Shown: positions 38,111 to 47,155 of the stretch, piece after piece | How the letters are laid out: every line of letters begins with the position of its first letter | How positions within the stretch are numbered: position 1 is the stretch's first letter | Assembly (NCBI GenBank): GCA_002716285.1 | Contig: PBAM01000036.1 | Span: 1 to 62,315 of the forward strand | DNA: 62,315 bases | Source of the DNA: Acidimicrobiaceae bacterium | GTDB taxonomy: Bacteria > Actinomycetota > Acidimicrobiia > Acidimicrobiales > MedAcidi-G1 | Reading direction: 5' to 3' | Position numbers and translations under genes: made by a program | The notes under the pieces: model-generated | Databases searched by the model: none | What the model saw: only the letters and a program-made list of their open reading frames with translations | Told to the model about the DNA's origin: nothing

Positions 38111-40699
38111 TCAACGGCCGTGACAATGTTTGAATTTACGTCCAGACCCACAGTGGCAAGGTGAATTTCTAGGAGTTGACTCTTTCTCATCTTTTATTTT
38201 CTGCTCCGTTATGACGTGTTTACTTTCTTTCACTTCAGTTGGGACACCTGCTGCCATGGCGACAGCTGCCGCTCCTGTCACAGGGCCTTCCGGGGCGCTT
38301 GTCGTAACCTCTTCAGGTTTTCGGTCTTCACTTTCAGAAGATGACAACTGAACCCGCATTATGTAGCGGACCAAATCTCTCTGCAAAAGTTCTGTTAACT
38401 CTTGAAAAAGTTCAAAACCCTCTCTTTGCCATTCGGTAGTTGGATCTTTTTGTGCCATTGCTCTTAAGTGGATACCGTCGCGCAAGTGATCCATTTCATA
38501 AAGGTGTTCTTTCCACCTTTGATCAATTATCCTCAACATGACCTGACGCTCAACTTCACGTAAAGTTTCCAAACCTAAATCTTTTTCTCTGGAATCGAAA
38601 GCCTCGAGAGAACTTTCTGTTAAAAGTTTTTCCAGTTGCGAAATGTTTTGAATTGAATCCAAGTCACCCGGAGTAATACTGTTGGGCCAGTAGCCATTTA
38701 TTTCATTTAATAACCCGGTTAAATCCCATTCTTCAGGTAGCTCTTCAGCGCAAAATGTTTCAAGTGTTTCACTGACAACCCCATCGATTGCTTCTATTAC
38801 AGAGTCTCTCAGATCGGCACCATTGAGTATTTCATTTCGTCTTCTGTAGATGACTTTCCTCTGCTCATTCATAACTTCGTCATACTTCAAAACATTTTTT
38901 CTAGCTTCAGCATTTTTTTGCTCTACCGTGGTTTGAGCACGCTCTATAGCTTTTGAGACCATTTTTGATTCGATTGGCACATCTTCGGGAAGGGTTTTCT
39001 CCATCACATTTTTCAGAGCTCCTGAAGCAAAAAGCCTCATAAGCTCATCTTCGAGCGATAAGTAGAAACGGCTCTCACCTACATCTCCTTGTCGACCGCT
39101 ACGCCCTCTTAGCTGATTGTCGATTCTTCGACTTTCATGGCGTTCTGTACCCAAAACATATAGGCCTCCGCTTTCAAGCACTTTTTTTCCCAAAGTTGAC
39201 GGGTTTCCTCCGAGCATTATGTCCACGCCTCTTCCAGCCATATTCGTGGCAACCGTAACAGCACCTGGGCGTCCAGCTTGTGAAACTATGTCAGCTTCTC
39301 TGAAGTGTTGTTTTGCATTTAGAACTTCGTGGCCGATACCTCGTTTTTCCAGCTCACGTGAAATTTTCTCTGATTTTTCAACTGAAATGGTTCCTACGAG
39401 TACGGGTTGACCCTTTGATTGTCTTTCTACGATGTCGCTCACTAAAGCCTGGAACTTACCTGCTTCAGTCTTATACACAAGGTCGGGACGATCGTCTCTA
39501 ACCATTGGCTTATGCGTCGGAATAGTTACTACTTGCAGGCCGTAGATACCCGACAACTCAGCGGCTTCAGTTGAGGCCGTTCCGGTCATACCTGAAAGTT
39601 TTTCATACATGCGGAAATAGTTCTGCAGGGTAATTGTAGCGAGAGTCTGGTTTTCTTCTTTTACAGAAACGCTCTCCTTTGCTTCAACAGCTTGATGTAT
39701 TCCATCTGACCATCTTCGCCCTTCTAGTACACGTCCTGTGAACTCATCAACAATTCTGACTTCACCATCGGTAACGATGTAGTCGCGATCTTTTTGATAA
39801 AGCTCTTTTGCCTTGATCGCAGCATGCAACTGATGAACCAGATTGGATGAAACCTGATCATAAAGGTTTTCAACTCCTAGAGCTTTTTCGACTGCTCGCA
39901 CACCTTCTTCTGTAGGGGCAATTATGCGTTTCTCTTCATCAACATCGTAATGTAAGTCGCGTTTTAAATTTCTAACTACTGATGAAAATTTTTGGTAAAG
40001 CTCCAAGGCGTCACTTGCCTTACCACTAATTATCAGAGGTGTTCTAGCCTCATCAATAAGAATTGAATCCACCTCATCAACAATGCAAAAAGCGTGGCCG
40101 CGTTGACTGAGTTCCTCTTTGCTTAAAGCCATGTTGTCGCGCAGATAGTCGAAACCGAGTTCATTATTTGTTCCATAAGTGATGTCGGATAAATAAGCTT
40201 GTCTTTTTTCAATTCGATCAGAGACAGAAGGTACGACCAGTCCAACAGATAAGCCAAGCCATTTGTGAAGCTGGCCCATCCATTCACTATCTCTAGTGGC
40301 TAAATAATCATTGACTGTGCAAAGATGAACTCCCCTGCCTGTTAAACCATTTAAATATGCTGCAAGAGTCGATACGAGAGTTTTGCCTTCACCAGTTCTC
40401 ATTTCCGCCACCCATCCGAGGTGTAGGGCTACGCCTCCCATCATTTGAACGTCGTAATGTCTTTGTCCGATGACCCGACGTGCAGCTTCCCGGACAACAG
40501 CAAAAGCTTCAACTAGTAAATCATTAAGATCTTCGCCCTTTTCCAGCCTTTGTTTAAACTCGCCTGTTTTAGCTTGCAGTGCGTGATCTGACAGTTTCTC
40601 TATTTCAGGCTCGAGGGAATTTATATCTGGAACAAGAGATTCAATAGCTTTAAGTTTTTTACCCTCACCACTTCGAAGAACGCTCGACAAAACACTCAT
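38111..40699 (-). CDS. secA: Protein translocase ATPase SecA
   Basis: 862 residues, the motor of Sec-dependent secretion. Walker [24 protein letters not shown]-box [65 protein letters not shown], and a C-terminal zinc-binding tail [16 protein letters not shown]. The Zn tail and 860-residue length indicate the main SecA, not a SecA2. A BldD-like gene follows upstream by 33 bases in the same direction. Confidence 0.97.
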   Translation of the reverse strand: MSVLSSVLRSGEGKKLKAIESLVPDINSLEPEIEKLSDHALQAKTGEFKQRLEKGEDLNDLLVEAFAVVREAARRVIGQRHYDVQMMGGVALHLGWVAEMRTGEGKTLVSTLAAYLNGLTGRGVHLCTVNDYLATRDSEWMGQLHKWLGLSVGLVVPSVSDRIEKRQAYLSDITYGTNNELGFDYLRDNMALSKEELSQRGHAFCIVDEVDSILIDEARTPLIISGKASDALELYQKFSSVVRNLKRDLHYDVDEEKRIIAPTEEGVRAVEKALGVENLYDQVSSNLVHQLHAAIKAKELYQKDRDYIVTDGEVRIVDEFTGRVLEGRRWSDGIHQAVEAKESVSVKEENQTLATITLQNYFRMYEKLSGMTGTASTEAAELSGIYGLQVVTIPTHKPMVRDDRPDLVYKTEAGKFQALVSDIVERQSKGQPVLVGTISVEKSEKISRELEKRGIGHEVLNAKQHFREADIVSQAGRPGAVTVATNMAGRGVDIMLGGNPSTLGKKVLESGGLYVLGTERHESRRIDNQLRGRSGRQGDVGESRFYLSLEDELMRLFASGALKNVMEKTLPEDVPIESKMVSKAIERAQTTVEQKNAEARKNVLKYDEVMNEQRKVIYRRRNEILNGADLRDSVIEAIDGVVSETLETFCAEELPEEWDLTGLLNEINGYWPNSITPGDLDSIQNISQLEKLLTESSLEAFDSREKDLGLETLREVERQVMLRIIDQRWKEHLYEMDHLRDGIHLRAMAQKDPTTEWQREGFELFQELTELLQRDLVRYIMRVQLSSSESEDRKPEEVTTSAPEGPVTGAAAVAMAAGVPTEVKESKHVITEQKIKDEKESTPRNSPCHCGSGRKFKHCHGR

Positions 40700-40732
40700 G
40701 GTTATTAAGACTATCTGCTGGTATCAGGGGTC

Positions 40733-41266
40733 TCAGCCTGAAATTGCATCTCGAAGTAAATTTAACTCTGCTAGACGTTGAGGCGCATCTTCTACGGTCG
40801 TGCCTATTATCGCCGCCAAGGCCTGCAGATCATCACGTCTAATAGTTAATACCCGACCGTTAAAATCTTGCCTTTTAACTTGAATAATTTTTAGATAACG
40901 GTCTATTACTGCAGATTCTGGAGCTTTAGATTCACTTAGCTTTGTTAAATCTATAACGATGCTTCGCTCAGTTGTATCGACATCCAGCTGAGAGCGAAAA
41001 TTCTCGTCCAGTTCATTCAAAGCATCTTCACTAGGCAGTAGTTGATCGACGGGTACGTTGTAGAAATTTGCAAGTCTTTGAAGGCGCGGTACTGAGATAT
41101 CTCTTTCTGCTCTTTCATATGCACCTAGGACAGATGCTTTGAATTCAGCTTCAGATCTTGCTTCTACTTCTTGCAATGAAAGACGCTTCTGTTTACGTAT
41201 AGAACGGATTCTTGCTCCTACAAGACTCCTGTAAGCCTTGTCTTGATCTTCTGAATCCTTTTCCAT
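40733..41266 (-). CDS. bldD: BldD-like c-di-GMP-responsive regulator
   Basis: 177 residues from the ATG at 41266, which has GGAAG 8 bases upstream (the TTG at 41269 is rejected). An N-terminal HTH (SLQEVEARSEAEFKASVLGAYERAERDIS) and a C-terminal effector domain with SIVIDLTKLSE and LKIIQVKRQDFNGRVLTIRR. The Streptomyces c-di-GMP signature RxD-x8-RxxD is exact here: R132-Q-D134, eight residues, R143-x-x-D146. It ends LQALAAIIGTTVEDAPQRLAE. BldD represses development genes in Streptomyces; the role in this organism is unknown. Confidence 0.85.
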   Translation of the reverse strand: MEKDSEDQDKAYRSLVGARIRSIRKQKRLSLQEVEARSEAEFKASVLGAYERAERDISVPRLQRLANFYNVPVDQLLPSEDALNELDENFRSQLDVDTTERSIVIDLTKLSESKAPESAVIDRYLKIIQVKRQDFNGRVLTIRRDDLQALAAIIGTTVEDAPQRLAELNLLRDAISG

Positions 41267-41494
41267 CAATTATCTTCCAGTCTGCCAGTAGGAATCATTT
41301 TATTACTCTCTGTGGTCATAGTATGCCGAAGAGTGAGAATAGTTTATATTTTTTTCCTTCAACAACACATTGAGTGGTCATGGGATTTTATTTAGATCCT
41401 ATTTTCGCACTTCCAACGTAATTACTGACTATAAAACTCATCCAAGACTTACAGTAATTAAGCTTGTAATGTTGCTGTTAGGAACGGGAGTAAT

Positions 41495-41650
41495 ATGAAC
41501 AAATCAACAATTGCACCATTATTTTTCGGGGCAATATTCTCGATAGCAGGAGCAATAATCGCTGGAGGACTGGCGGAAGAATGGTGGGCTTTCGCGATAC
41601 TCGTACCAGCAGGTTCAATCGCTGGATGGAAAATTGGAGAATGGATCTAA
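41495..41650 (+). CDS. Small two-segment membrane protein (51 aa)
   Basis: Too short for the ORF track. ATG at 41495 has GGGAG 4 bases upstream; the stop TAA is at 41648. The protein has two hydrophobic stretches (PLFFGAIFSIAGAIIAGGL and WWAFAILVPAGSIAGWKIG) separated by AEE, like a hairpin. No family is recognised. It stops 2 bases before the convergent alcohol dehydrogenase. The 225-base region 41270-41494 to its left has no gene that I see. Confidence 0.6.
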   Translation: MNKSTIAPLFFGAIFSIAGAIIAGGLAEEWWAFAILVPAGSIAGWKIGEWI

Positions 41651-41652
41651 GG

Positions 41653-42684
41653 TCAGCGAGGATCAACCAAAATTTTTAACTCTCCAGAGGTACCACTTGA
41701 CAAATCAGAAAAAGCTTTACCGATATCACCTAAAGGTACTGTTCCGGTATGAATCGCATCTAAGTTGATTTTACTGTCCGCTACATATGACATGGACATC
41801 TCGAACTCTTCATGGGTGTAGCCAAGTGATGCAGAGACATTTATTTCTTTGCGAAGCCACTCACCTGGTTTAGTGAGAGCATCCGAAGATGCAAGACCTA
41901 TCAAAGAGACCATTCCACCCCTTCGTGCTAAATCAACCGCACTCTGAAGTGCTGATGACACTCCAGCACACTCGTATACAACGTCAGCGCCAAGTCCTGC
42001 AGTAACTTCTTTTATTAGCTCCTCAGCAGGTTCACCAGCTTCTACCGTGTAGTCAGCTCCAAGACCCGAAGCGACCTCTCTCCGGATTGGATCAGGCTCC
42101 ACCGAAATTAAAGTCTCAGCTCCAGCAACTCGAGCCCATTGGAGAGTCGTTAATCCAATTGGTCCCGCACCTTGGATCACTACCACATCACCAAGTTTAG
42201 GCGGCGTAAAGCGAACGGCATGAAAACAGATGGTCGTAGGCTCTATTTGAGCAGCTTGAACATCACTAAGCCTTGAATCAGCAACAACTGTTCTCCAATG
42301 ATTGACAGCTATTCTAGGTGCAAACCCTCCATGAGGAGTATCGAAGCGACCCGTTGCAACTACCGCTTCTAGGACTGTCTTGCATTTATCCATTTGACCC
42401 GCTTGACAAGAAACACATGAACCACACGAAGGTGGCACAGCAACCACGACACGATCCCCTTCTTTAATCCTTGCCACATCATTACCCGTTTTACTGACGA
42501 TGCCAGTCCACTCATGTCCGCAAATCGACGCTCTCATGGGTCCTGGAGTGTTGAAACCATGTATGTCAGTTCCGCAAATTCCACACAATGTTATATCAAC
42601 AACGACTTGATCGAATTCCGGATCAGGGTCGTCAAAGTCGAGAAAACTAATCGTTTCTTTTTCAGTAATTAATGCTGCTTTCAT
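41653..42684 (-). CDS. Zinc-dependent medium-chain alcohol dehydrogenase
   Basis: 343 residues, MDR family. Catalytic zinc site CGICGTDIHG and GHEWTGIV; structural zinc lobe CGSCVSCQAGQMDKC (four Cys); cofactor fold VVIQGAGPIGLTTLQWARVAGA with IVSVEPDP-like following residues favouring NAD. Resembles (R,R)-butanediol or sorbitol-type dehydrogenases; the substrate is not assigned. ATG 42684 begins 3 bases from the tRNA 3' end. Confidence 0.88.
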   Translation of the reverse strand: MKAALITEKETISFLDFDDPDPEFDQVVVDITLCGICGTDIHGFNTPGPMRASICGHEWTGIVSKTGNDVARIKEGDRVVVAVPPSCGSCVSCQAGQMDKCKTVLEAVVATGRFDTPHGGFAPRIAVNHWRTVVADSRLSDVQAAQIEPTTICFHAVRFTPPKLGDVVVIQGAGPIGLTTLQWARVAGAETLISVEPDPIRREVASGLGADYTVEAGEPAEELIKEVTAGLGADVVYECAGVSSALQSAVDLARRGGMVSLIGLASSDALTKPGEWLRKEINVSASLGYTHEEFEMSMSYVADSKINLDAIHTGTVPLGDIGKAFSDLSSGTSGELKILVDPR

Positions 42685-42687
42685 AAG

Positions 42688-42760
42688 TGGGCCGAGCGGG
42701 GATCGAACCCGCGACCGGACGATTATGAGTCGTCTGCTCTAACCACTGAGCTACCGGCCC
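42688..42760 (-). tRNA. tRNA-Ile2(CAU), lysidine type; alternative tRNA-Met
   Basis: The minus strand reads GGGCCGGTAGCTCAGTGGTT, anticodon arm GACGA-CTCATAA-TCGTC (CAU) and GGGTTCGATCCCC. All four arms fold; the discriminator is A and CCA is not encoded. The acceptor stem has C4-G69 and C5-G68, which are TilS determinants of tRNA-Ile2 and not of elongator Met, and the anticodon arm resembles ileX. It should carry lysidine at C34 and read AUA. Confidence 0.9.
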
Positions 42761-42853
42761 AATGCAGTATTACAAAACAATCGCCAACTGCCTTAGTTCT
42801 GAGCTAGCAAGTACGATTATTTTTATGAGCGATATTCAAATACAGGAGTTTTC

Positions 42854-44023
42854 GTGGATTTTGAACGCCTAATAGAGGTCAGAGATTTTGGAGCTATGAA
42901 AGTTTCAAGAGAGAAAACACCGAATGTGGACCTAAGTGTCGTTATTCCTACATTTAACGAGTCTTCGGGAATTTCACAAATTTTACGTTCACTTCATTCT
43001 TCTCTTGAAGAACTTCAAATCAACTTTGAAATAATTCTAGTTGATGATGATAGCCCTGATAAGACTTGGAAAATTGCAGCAGAACTTACACGAGAAATTC
43101 CTGAACTGACTGTAATACGAAGAGTGGGCATAAAAGGCCTCGCTACTGCGGTTGTGTGCGGTTGGCACTATTCAAACGGTCAACTTCTAGGAGTCATGGA
43201 TGGTGACGGACAACATCCAACAAAAGTTATAAAAGACCTATTTAATAGTTTCAGTGAGAATCATCACGAGGTTGCGATTGCTAGCCGATACTTGCCACAT
43301 GGGGGAATAAAGAAATGGTCTTTCGCTCGTCGACTGCTTTCAAGAGGAGCTCAAACCCTTGGTCAATTATTACTACCTGGAGCCATAGGAACGATTAACG
43401 ATCCGATGAGTGGATATTTCATTGTCAAGAGATCAATAATTACTGAAACCGAACTCGATCCAGTCGGTTATAAAATACTTTTAGAAATCCTCGCTCGATC
43501 CCAAACAAACAAAATTCAAGAAATCCCTTATGTGTTTCTTGAACGGTCATCTGGAAAGTCAAAAGTAGCAGTAAGCCATTACGTTTCTTACCTTCGACAC
43601 TTGTTGAGGTTACGAATACAACCTTTGAGAAGTCGTGCTCTTGTTCGATACCTCCTTGTTACCGCGGGTGCTTTGACATTAGATGCGGCAATTTTCCTAT
43701 GGTTATTTGATTTAAACAACTGGAACCTAACCAGATCGGCGGCCTTGGCAGGAGAAGGAGGGATACTTTTCACAATCCTTCTTCATGACCTTTGGACCTT
43801 TGCCGGACGACCAGTAAGAACCTTGACTGACCGAATCAGGAGACTTGCGGGTGTGCACCTCGCATTAGGAGCTTTGATGTTTTTACGACTGCTAGCTATT
43901 AATGCTTTTGTTAATTGGTTTAGTCTCAACCCTCTACTGGCTTTTTTCCTCACCCTCACTGTCGTCATGCCAGGTGGTCATCTCCTAGGCTCACGTTTTA
44001 GCTGGAGAAACATTCGTGTTTAG
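42854..44023 (+). CDS. GT2 glycosyltransferase-GtrA fusion
   Basis: 389 residues. Residues 25-245 are a DPM1-like family 2 glycosyltransferase: LSVVIPTFNESSGISQIL, ILVDDDSPDKTWKIA, LGVMDGDGQHPTKVI, ASRYLPHGG. Residues 260-385 are a GtrA-like four-helix membrane domain (LVRYLLVTAGALTLDAAIF, ending FLTLTVVMPGGHLLGSRF). Makes a polyprenyl-phosphate sugar and may anchor or flip it. GTG start with AGGAG 5 bases upstream; a promoter region of about 90 bases follows the tRNA. Confidence 0.87.
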   Translation: MDFERLIEVRDFGAMKVSREKTPNVDLSVVIPTFNESSGISQILRSLHSSLEELQINFEIILVDDDSPDKTWKIAAELTREIPELTVIRRVGIKGLATAVVCGWHYSNGQLLGVMDGDGQHPTKVIKDLFNSFSENHHEVAIASRYLPHGGIKKWSFARRLLSRGAQTLGQLLLPGAIGTINDPMSGYFIVKRSIITETELDPVGYKILLEILARSQTNKIQEIPYVFLERSSGKSKVAVSHYVSYLRHLLRLRIQPLRSRALVRYLLVTAGALTLDAAIFLWLFDLNNWNLTRSAALAGEGGILFTILLHDLWTFAGRPVRTLTDRIRRLAGVHLALGALMFLRLLAINAFVNWFSLNPLLAFFLTLTVVMPGGHLLGSRFSWRNIRV

Positions 44024-44942
44024 ACTGAGTAGCAGTGACGAAAAAACTAACATAATAAAATTCGACTTCATAGATGCATTGTCGCTTCCTATGTTTGCCC
44101 TAACTATGGTTGCTGAGGCAAGAACGCTTCAAAATAGACCCCATTTACGCGAAATCGGCGACATGGAACAAGCATCAGAAGAAGAAATTTCTGGAGCAAA
44201 TCCGAATCCAGACCCACTAGTTCCAGTGGGGTACGAAGCAAACGATACAAAAGCAAGTCTTAAAATGCTCGCGGGGAACATTACAATTAATACCCTTTTC
44301 TCTTTGCTCTTAGTAAGAATTTACAGATTTCTCTACTCGCACAAAATTTTCAAAATTAAAAATCGTAAGATTTCATTTTTGCTTGCGATGATCGGATGGG
44401 ATTTCTTCTACTACTGGAGCCATCGGCTACAACACGAGAGAAGAATTTTCTGGGCGAATCATGTAACCCACCACTCAAGCGAGCACTACAACCTTTCAAC
44501 TGCGCTTAGGCAGCCATGGTCCAATTTTCTGGTTTCGTGGGTTCACATGCCCCTACCTTTTCTAGGTATTCCTGTAGAGCAAATAATGAAAGCCGGACAG
44601 TTAAATTTGCTTTACCAATATTGGATTCATACGGAAACTATCGGGAGACTTTCAAAGCCAGTTGAAAATATATTCAACACCCCTTCCCATCACCGAGTTC
44701 ACCATGGAGCTAACCCCCAGTACATAGATAAAAACTACGCAGGAATTTTCATAACCTGGGACAAAATTTTTGGAACCTTCGAACCCGAGGTAAGAAAGAT
44801 TAAATACGGATTAACCAAAAATATTGGAACTTTTGAACCTTTAAAGATTGCTTACCACGAACTTAGTGATTTATTCTCGGACGTCCATAAGGCTAATAAT
44901 TGGAGAGAGAAAGTTTCATGCCTGTTCGAACACCCTGAGTGA
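44016..44942 (+). CDS. Sterol desaturase / fatty-acid hydroxylase family
   Basis: 308 residues, membrane-bound di-iron family. The His boxes are visible: SHRLQHE, HVTHHSSEH, and SHHRVHHG, plus several hydrophobic helices. Members hydroxylate or desaturate lipids using O2. GTG at 44016 overlaps the glycosyltransferase stop by 8 bases, so the two are probably one operon acting on a lipid. Substrate unknown. Confidence 0.87.
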   Translation: MFRLSSSDEKTNIIKFDFIDALSLPMFALTMVAEARTLQNRPHLREIGDMEQASEEEISGANPNPDPLVPVGYEANDTKASLKMLAGNITINTLFSLLLVRIYRFLYSHKIFKIKNRKISFLLAMIGWDFFYYWSHRLQHERRIFWANHVTHHSSEHYNLSTALRQPWSNFLVSWVHMPLPFLGIPVEQIMKAGQLNLLYQYWIHTETIGRLSKPVENIFNTPSHHRVHHGANPQYIDKNYAGIFITWDKIFGTFEPEVRKIKYGLTKNIGTFEPLKIAYHELSDLFSDVHKANNWREKVSCLFEHPE

Positions 44943-44981
44943 TTGCTTGTTTTCATATTAGGTAAATTAAAGTGAAGTTGT

Positions 44982-45110
44982 TCATGTTTGAATGAAAGGA
45001 TCGTGCTCTTGGAAATCACCTTTTCTTTTGAGTTTTTCATTCTCGTAACGCTCAAAGACTTGGGCAATTAACTCGCCTATCTGCCCTCTTCCTTTAACTT
45101 CATCACTCAT
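44982..45110 (-). CDS. Small 42-residue protein downstream of tRNA-Asn
   Basis: The ORF track begins at 45233 inside tRNA-Asn, and its first 20 residues are merely the tRNA translated. The ATG at 45110 has AAGGAAG 8 bases upstream and gives MSDEVKGRGQIGELIAQVF and then ERYENEKLKRKGDFQEHDP, a charged helical protein. No family is recognised. Reality is uncertain: it is short and unsupported by homology. Confidence 0.45.
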   Translation of the reverse strand: MSDEVKGRGQIGELIAQVFERYENEKLKRKGDFQEHDPFIQT

Positions 45111-45175
45111 AGAAATTCTTCCTTGTACGACCTTCAGTAAAGTAAAAACCTTTAACACATACACAAGATTTTCAG

Positions 45176-45248
45176 CTCCGGGGGTGGGGCTCGAACCCAC
45201 GACCAGCGGATTAACAGTCCGATGCTCTGCCAACTGAGCTACCCCGGA
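45176..45248 (-). tRNA. tRNA-Asn(GUU)
   Basis: The minus strand starts TCCGGGGTAGCTCAGTTGGC, has anticodon arm CGGA-CTGTTAA-TCCG (GUU), GGGTTCGAGCCCC in the T arm, a fully paired acceptor stem and discriminator G. CCA is not encoded. 73 bases. Confidence 0.95.
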
Positions 45249-45335
45249 TGGAGAATGAAATATTACCAGTCACTTAATCATACCGGTTGCTATTCGAAGA
45301 CTAAATTAGTAAATCTTCACAGAATGTGCATTAGT

Positions 45336-47108
45336 TCAAACTTCTGATTTTGCTATAAGCCAAGAACGCAACTCCATTCCTTCTTCAATCTGGTGGATTC
45401 CTTCTTCATTTAGTTCCATGACGCTTCGCCTCAAATACGAAATATCAGCTTGATACTCTGAAAGTTCGCCTGACTGACGAGCTAATGACTCGAACTCGAC
45501 TGCTTTTCGTTCAGCTGCAAGTGAAAGAAGTCGTGAGAACACACCAAGTGGTTTATCGTCTTCAGCTTCCTGTACTGATAGTCGTCCAACCAGATCAGAT
45601 TCTTCCGTTCCAAGCGACTGGTTAGCTTCATGCAGGTCGGTTGAATTTGTTAGAGCCACAAAAACACTCTCCGCTATTGGATCCGACAACAGAACAGGGT
45701 GCAACCAGTTCGTGACTTCCTCAGGTTTATGAATTAGCATTCGCAGAGCCTGATATTCAGTAGTTAATCTTTCCATTTTCACTGAAACAACTTCTCTGGT
45801 TGTAACACTTTTTTCCACTTTAGAATTTTCCTTTGAAGCTCGTCTTCTAATCTCGTCTGCACCTATGAGACATTTGTCCGCTATCTGAACTATGTACTGG
45901 TCACGAATAAGTTCATCGGGGTGCTGGGCAACTACTTTCATCGCTTCAATAGCCGACCTTGCTCTACCTTCCTTACTTTCGAAATCTCCTTTTTCCAGAA
46001 CTCTGTCAACTCGAAACTGCATATGAGGCTTCGCGTTTTCCACTATATGGTTGAGCTCATCAGGGTTCGAAAATGCTAGGTCTCCTGGATCTTTCCCTTC
46101 AGGTAAATCGGCAACTTTAAAAAGCACATCAAATTCAGATTCCCATTCATAGACTTTCTCGGCGGCAGATTGACCTGCATTGTCAGCATCAAAGGCCAAA
46201 ACCACTTTTTTAGCAAATCGTGACATTTTTCTTACATGTTCTTGCGTTAGTGCAGTTCCACATGTTGCAACAGCTCTCGATATTCCCGCTTCATGACATC
46301 CAATTACATCTGTATAGCCTTCGCAAACAACTAATTCGTCAATCCTTCCAGCTTCTTCTTTGGCCCAATTGAGACCGTACAAGATCTGACTCTTCGAGTA
46401 GATTTCAGCTCCGTCAGATGTGTTTTTATATTTAGGACCTTCTCCTTCTGGAAGTTTCCTGCCACCAAAAGCAATAGGGTCTCCCTGTTCTGAGAAAATT
46501 GGAAACAGTATTCGATTTCTAAAAAAGTCGTATTGACCGCCGTTTTTGTTTATACCGCCTAACCCAGCAGCTAATAAATCTTCATTTGAAACTGAAAGAT
46601 GCCCACACAGTGAATCCCATGAGTCTGGTGCCCAACCAATGGAAAACTTTTCAGCTATGTCACCGTCTAAGCCTCTTTGTTTGAGATATTCACGAGCTGG
46701 CCTTGCCTCAGGGTTATCCATATCAATTAATTTTTTATTGTAGAAATCAACAGCATCTGCTACGAGTTTGATTAGCTCTTTTCTGCGGTTACGCGATTTA
46801 CTTTCCTTTTTGTCGGTATACCGAAGTGGTATTCCATTTTGTGCCGCAAGTATTTCAACAGCAGCTACGAAATCAAGATTGTCAATTTCACGAAGAAACT
46901 CAATCGAATCCCCGTTTGCTTGGCAACCAAAACAGTAGTATCGACCATTTTCTTGATTAACAGTGAATGAGGGAGTTTTTTCATTATGGAAAGGACAGAG
47001 GCCTTTCCATGAACGGCCTACTTTTTTCAACTGAGTGTGTTGTGTGATTAAACGTATTATGTCAGATTCCTCGCGGACTCTACGAATGTCATCATCCACA
47101 ATTCCCAT
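45336..47108 (-). CDS. dnaG: DNA primase
   Basis: 590 residues. N-terminal CHC2 zinc-binding domain CPFHNEKTPSF and YYCFGCQANGD, then TOPRIM EGYTDVIGCHEAG and FDADNAGQSAAEK, and a helical C-terminal helicase-interacting tail. Makes RNA primers for the replisome. ATG 47108. It is downstream of the PPDK-like gene with about 47 bases between. Confidence 0.95.
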   Translation of the reverse strand: MGIVDDDIRRVREESDIIRLITQHTQLKKVGRSWKGLCPFHNEKTPSFTVNQENGRYYCFGCQANGDSIEFLREIDNLDFVAAVEILAAQNGIPLRYTDKKESKSRNRRKELIKLVADAVDFYNKKLIDMDNPEARPAREYLKQRGLDGDIAEKFSIGWAPDSWDSLCGHLSVSNEDLLAAGLGGINKNGGQYDFFRNRILFPIFSEQGDPIAFGGRKLPEGEGPKYKNTSDGAEIYSKSQILYGLNWAKEEAGRIDELVVCEGYTDVIGCHEAGISRAVATCGTALTQEHVRKMSRFAKKVVLAFDADNAGQSAAEKVYEWESEFDVLFKVADLPEGKDPGDLAFSNPDELNHIVENAKPHMQFRVDRVLEKGDFESKEGRARSAIEAMKVVAQHPDELIRDQYIVQIADKCLIGADEIRRRASKENSKVEKSVTTREVVSVKMERLTTEYQALRMLIHKPEEVTNWLHPVLLSDPIAESVFVALTNSTDLHEANQSLGTEESDLVGRLSVQEAEDDKPLGVFSRLLSLAAERKAVEFESLARQSGELSEYQADISYLRRSVMELNEEGIHQIEEGMELRSWLIAKSEV

Positions 47109-47155
47109 AGTCGAAACTTAGCAGCGTGTAAGAGTAAGTTGCCAGAGCAACGTTG

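Noticed and set aside
41270-41494. Noncoding RNA in the largest gene-free gap
   Set aside because: No clear fold, promoter or terminator found by eye; it is reported as empty.
44982-45233. 83-residue ORF starting MAEHRTVNPLVVGSSPTPGA
   Set aside because: The first 20 residues are the tRNA-Asn gene translated; only the part from ATG 45110 is kept as a possible small gene.
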